Source of the DNA: Rubripirellula sp. | Lineage (GTDB): Bacteria > Planctomycetota > Planctomycetia > Pirellulales > Pirellulaceae | Assembly (NCBI GenBank): GCA_028823035.1 | Contig: JAPKCI010000039.1 | Location: forward strand, 1 to 36,360 | DNA length: 36,360 nucleotides | Direction of reading: 5' to 3' | Part shown: one piece after another, positions 33,639 to 36,360 of the stretch | How positions within the stretch are numbered: the stretch's first letter is position 1 | How the letters are laid out: each line of letters begins with the position of its first letter | Made by a program: the position numbers and the translations under genes | The notes under the pieces: generated by a model | Database searches by the model: none | The model's input: only the letters and a program-made list of their open reading frames with translations | What the model was told of the DNA's origin: nothing

Positions 33639-35024
33639 ATGCTCCTCACCCGCCTGTTAGCGATCGCTTTGACCGTGCCCCTGACGGTCGGATTGGCTGC
33701 GGAGGTCGAGCGGCCCAATGTCGTGATCATCGTCTCGGATGATCAGCGACCTGATACCATTGCGGCTCTTGGTAATCCCATCATCAAGACACCGAATCTC
33801 GATCAACTTGTTCAACGTGGCAGCGTTTTTCGGAATGCCGTTTGTGCCAATCCAATCTGCACGCCCAGTCGTGCGGAACTGCTCACCGGCTGCACTGGTT
33901 TGCGAAATCAGGTATTTGATTTTGGCCGCGTCCTGAATCCGGAACTTGCGACTTTGCCTGAACCATTCAATCAGGCTGGTTACTCAACTTGGTATTGCGG
34001 CAAGTGGCACAACAATGGGCGACCGGCAAAACACGGGTACCAGGGGACCAAAGGACTCTACACAGGTGGTGGAGGAAAATGGTGGACACCCCAAGTCGAT
34101 TACCGTGGGCATGAAATCACTGGCTATAAGGGCTGGATTTTCCGCGACGAAAACGACACACCGGTGCTGGAACCTGGTATCGGCTTGACCCCCAATATCA
34201 GTGCCCGATTCGCAGATGCAGCCATCGATGTTATACGCTCGTCGTCCACGCCGTATCTTCTGCATGTGAACTTTACGGCGCCGCACGATCCTTTGCTGCT
34301 GCCTCCCGGGTACGAAGATCTCTACGCCCCTGGCGACATTCCGTTACCCGAAAACTTTCAATCTGATCACCCTTTCGATCATGGCAACCGTGGTGGCAGA
34401 GACGAAGTCCTGCTGCCGATTCCCCGTACAAAGAAACTGGTGCAATCAGATCTCGCTGCCTACTACGCCGTGATCTCACACATGGACGAACAAATCGGTC
34501 GCATCGTGGCCGCCATCCAAGCCAGTGATCAAGCTGACTCAACCATCATTGTTTTCTGCAGTGACCACGGACTTGCGATGGGCAGTCACGGACTTCGTGG
34601 AAAGCAGAATATGTATGAACACACGATTCGCGTTCCGATGATTTTCGTGGGTCCCGGAATTCCCGCAGGAAAGCAATTTCAGGGACAAGCTTACCTCCGC
34701 GATCTGTTCCCGACGTTGCTGGAATTGGCAGGACTGCAACCGGTCGATTGTGATGGAAAAAGCCAGGTGCCCGTGCTGCGAGGGAAACGCCCGGGTATGT
34801 ATGACTTTACGGTGGGCTACTTTCGTGACAGTCAACGCATGATCCGCACTGATCGCTGGAAATTAATCGAGTATCCGCTTGTCAATCGCACCCAACTTTT
34901 CGATCTGGTCAACGACCCGTTGGAAATGAAAGATCTATCGAAACGGCGAGAACATGCGGAACGTCACGCCCAATTGTCAGCCCAGTTGGCTCAATGGATG
35001 CAAAGTCACAGCGTTCCAGATTGA
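33639..35024 (+). CDS. secreted formylglycine sulfatase
   Basis: I start at ATG 33639; an in-frame GTG at 33591 would add 16 unlikely residues. The product has 461 residues with a signal peptide (MLLTRLLAIALTVPLTVGLA). Sulfatase motifs are metal ligands in IIVSDDQRPD (Asp34/35), formylglycine site CTPSRAELLTG (Cys74), GKWHNNG, APHDP, and FCSDHGLAMGSHG for the second metal site. YEHTIRVPMIFVGPG and the C-terminal TDRWKLIEYP are usual for this S1 family. After conversion of Cys74 it should hydrolyse a sulfate ester of a polysaccharide in the periplasm or outside. It is transcribed away from the proposed cassette array, from just beyond element D. The substrate cannot be told from sequence alone. 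Confidence 0.93.
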   Translation: MLLTRLLAIALTVPLTVGLAAEVERPNVVIIVSDDQRPDTIAALGNPIIKTPNLDQLVQRGSVFRNAVCANPICTPSRAELLTGCTGLRNQVFDFGRVLNPELATLPEPFNQAGYSTWYCGKWHNNGRPAKHGYQGTKGLYTGGGGKWWTPQVDYRGHEITGYKGWIFRDENDTPVLEPGIGLTPNISARFADAAIDVIRSSSTPYLLHVNFTAPHDPLLLPPGYEDLYAPGDIPLPENFQSDHPFDHGNRGGRDEVLLPIPRTKKLVQSDLAAYYAVISHMDEQIGRIVAAIQASDQADSTIIVFCSDHGLAMGSHGLRGKQNMYEHTIRVPMIFVGPGIPAGKQFQGQAYLRDLFPTLLELAGLQPVDCDGKSQVPVLRGKRPGMYDFTVGYFRDSQRMIRTDRWKLIEYPLVNRTQLFDLVNDPLEMKDLSKRREHAERHAQLSAQLAQWMQSHSVPD

Positions 35025-35049
35025 CCGTGTCTGTGCCCATCAACAACAC

Positions 35050-35718
35050 TCACGAACGCTTGTCACGAACGCCCCCCATGAGAACACCGATGGCCGACTC
35101 GATATCAGTAGCGGTCAAGGATTCCAAGTTTCTGGTTGCTGGATCAATACATGTCGTTGTCAATGCATCGTCATTCATACTTGCAAGACCACGGTAACGC
35201 CGACTCTCAAACGCGATGTTCTGACGGTCTAGCTCGCGACAAATCCGTTTGTACTGCATCTCGTGGTAGGCGTGTATCGTTTCACCCGTTGCCGGGGAAG
35301 TGATTTCAAATCCAGGTGGTCGAATCAAAAATAAACGCCTTGCATCAACCAGACCTCGCAACCATCGATAAAAGAACATTGACATTAAAGCTCCGCAGTG
35401 AATACCATCAGCATCAGGATCGAATAACAGGATGATCCGCGAGAATCGAAGATTCGCTAAATCCAGCGAAGAATCCCAGTCTGCACCGATCGATTTCATC
35501 AGTTCACGAAACAGTGCATTACGCTGCACGCCATCCCTGCTTGCACGAATCGCATTGACTGGCTTGCCCTGCATTGGCAGCACGGCCTGAAAGCGACTGT
35601 CGCGAACGCGACATACCGATTTAGCCGCCGAATCCCCTTCCACCACAAATAATTCGGCTCCCGAATCGACCCCGTGCAGGCGACAATCGTGTTGTTTGAC
35701 GGGCCTGCTACGATGCAC
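35050..35718 (-). CDS. short TOPRIM protein corresponding to the C-terminal part of GyrB
   Basis: I place the start at GTG 35718, 6 nt after AAAGGA; a TTG at 35733 is the other option. The product has 222 residues. It matches type IIA topoisomerase subunit B from the TOPRIM domain on: FVVEGDSA (catalytic Glu27), FQAVLPMQGKPVNA, LLFDPDADGIHCGALM (Asp100, 102, 104), FFYRWLRGLV, YRGLASMN and CIDPATRNLESL. The GHKL ATPase and transducer domains (about 400 residues) are absent, and upstream sequence shows no trace of them. The gyrase motif GGSAKQGRDR is missing, and YKGLGEMN is changed to YRGLASMN. Because all TOPRIM acidic residues are kept, it is probably a functional separate protein rather than debris. 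Its DNA role is unknown. Confidence 0.88.
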   Translation of the reverse strand: MHRSRPVKQHDCRLHGVDSGAELFVVEGDSAAKSVCRVRDSRFQAVLPMQGKPVNAIRASRDGVQRNALFRELMKSIGADWDSSLDLANLRFSRIILLFDPDADGIHCGALMSMFFYRWLRGLVDARRLFLIRPPGFEITSPATGETIHAYHEMQYKRICRELDRQNIAFESRRYRGLASMNDDALTTTCIDPATRNLESLTATDIESAIGVLMGGVRDKRS

Positions 35719-35857
35719 CTCAATTCCTTTCAACCGGCATTCCCGTTAACAATCTGCCTGTCCCTGAACAGTCATCATCAGAAAACAGTTGTCTCCGGTG
35801 ATCCGTTCAGAAATAATGTTCGACTACCAACCGAGAATTCCCCACACGAGATCAACC

Positions 35858-36360
35858 ATGTTCAGGATCGCATTCATCATAGGCCTGATCGTAACAGCAG
35901 TCAGCCTCAGTGTCGCTCAAGACCCCAATTCCGATCCACCATCCAGTGATCGCTCAGAGGTCAAAGACTATTCCGAGATGTCGCAACGCATCCTCAATCG
36001 CTATGACAAGGATAGTGACGGACAACTGACCACCGCAGAGTGGGAACCGATGTTGCTGGATCCGACCACTGCTGATGCTGACCAAAACGGCAGGATCACT
36101 GTTGATGAGTATGCAACCTGGTTGCAGGCTCGTGATGAGTCGCAACAGCGTCGTAACAGGTTCACCGCTACTTCGGATGAACCTCAGCGAAACCCTGAAG
36201 CAACGGAGGAACAACGCAAGCGGCAGATGGAGGCCCGTGAGCAACAGGAAAAACGTGAAGCCCAGCAGCGTGAACGACGCGAGATAGAACAGCGCGAACG
36301 AGAACAGATAGAACAGCGCGAACGAGAACAGATAGAACAGCGCGAACGAGAACAGATAGA
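35858..36360 (+). CDS. secreted EF-hand protein with charged repeats (C-terminus beyond window)
   Basis: The frame runs from ATG 35858 to the window edge (167 codons seen). MFRIAFIIGLIVTAVSLSVA is a signal peptide. Two EF-hand loops follow: DKDSDGQLTTAEW (about 49-61) and DADQNGRITVDEY (about 74-86), each with acidic residues at the calcium positions. After about residue 110 it becomes a Gln/Glu/Arg-rich helix with an 8-residue repeat EQIEQRER encoded by 24-bp DNA units. Secreted EF-hand proteins are common in planctomycetes and may bind calcium outside the cell. The start is chosen as the only ATG with a signal peptide; the ribosome site is weak. The end of the gene is not visible. Confidence 0.8.
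   Translation, partial: MFRIAFIIGLIVTAVSLSVAQDPNSDPPSSDRSEVKDYSEMSQRILNRYDKDSDGQLTTAEWEPMLLDPTTADADQNGRITVDEYATWLQARDESQQRRNRFTATSDEPQRNPEATEEQRKRQMEAREQQEKREAQQRERREIEQREREQIEQREREQIEQREREQI
36278..36360 (+). repeat. in-frame 24-bp tandem repeat running off the window
   Basis: Units begin at 36278 (first copy varied), 36302 and 36326, with a partial copy from 36350. Each encodes EQIEQRER. The copy number beyond the window is unknown. Confidence 0.93.

Overview
The window looks like a chromosomal segment of a planctomycete (Planctomycetota), probably a marine Pirellulales-type organism. The clues are two formylglycine sulfatases, a Tat-exported beta-propeller, a PQQ-like repeat protein, an FHA-domain ABC transporter with an N-terminal zinc ribbon, planctomycete-style LRR proteins, moderate GC, loose gene packing and weak Shine-Dalgarno use. 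No rRNA, tRNA, CRISPR array or intact transposase was seen.

Layout. 1-522 (-) is the N-terminal half of a threonine dehydrogenase cut by the window edge. 1140-2912 (-) is a cytoplasmic GAF/HisKA/HATPase/REC hybrid kinase, with two dyads in the 650 bp upstream. 3565-4833 (+) is a Tat-exported beta-propeller, and 5132-7534 (+) an FHA-ABC fusion transporter. 7661-15033 (-) is a seven-gene block transcribed leftward: TolC/CzcC-like outer-membrane protein, Cys-rich exported protein, FtsX permease, conserved lipoprotein, HlyD adaptor, LolD-like ATPase and a second FtsX permease. Several of these genes overlap or nearly abut, so this is most simply one MacAB-TolC-type envelope efflux or extraction machine with two accessory cysteine-containing proteins.

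15605-16409 (+) is a multiply frameshifted LRR gene. 16446-21229 (+) is a coupled Mre11-like nuclease / Rad50-like ATPase pair (YhaO/YhaN type). 21570-24777 (+) carries a secreted esterase and a sulfatase-esterase fusion, suggesting degradation of sulfated and esterified polysaccharide. 25547-27064 (+) is a secreted protein with one CxxCH motif, 27697-28935 (+) a family 2 glycosyltransferase, and 29302-30858 (-) a PQQ-like propeller.

31397-33545 is the most unusual part. Three small genes on the minus strand are each followed by an imperfectly palindromic element of about 90 bp, and a fourth, larger element lies upstream of the first gene. Element ends resemble integron attC sites (ATAAC ... 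GTTAT), and each interval holds one gene in the same orientation. This is the layout of an integron gene-cassette array without an integrase in view. Next to it is a decayed serine-hydrolase gene. The window ends with a second sulfatase (33639-35024, +), a short protein holding only the TOPRIM and C-terminal part of GyrB (35050-35718, -), and a truncated EF-hand protein with an in-frame 8-residue repeat (35858-end, +).

A second theme is short perfect tandem repeats of unrelated sequence in many intergenic regions. Three of them have a 17-bp period and sit immediately upstream of start codons, and two consist of exactly six units.
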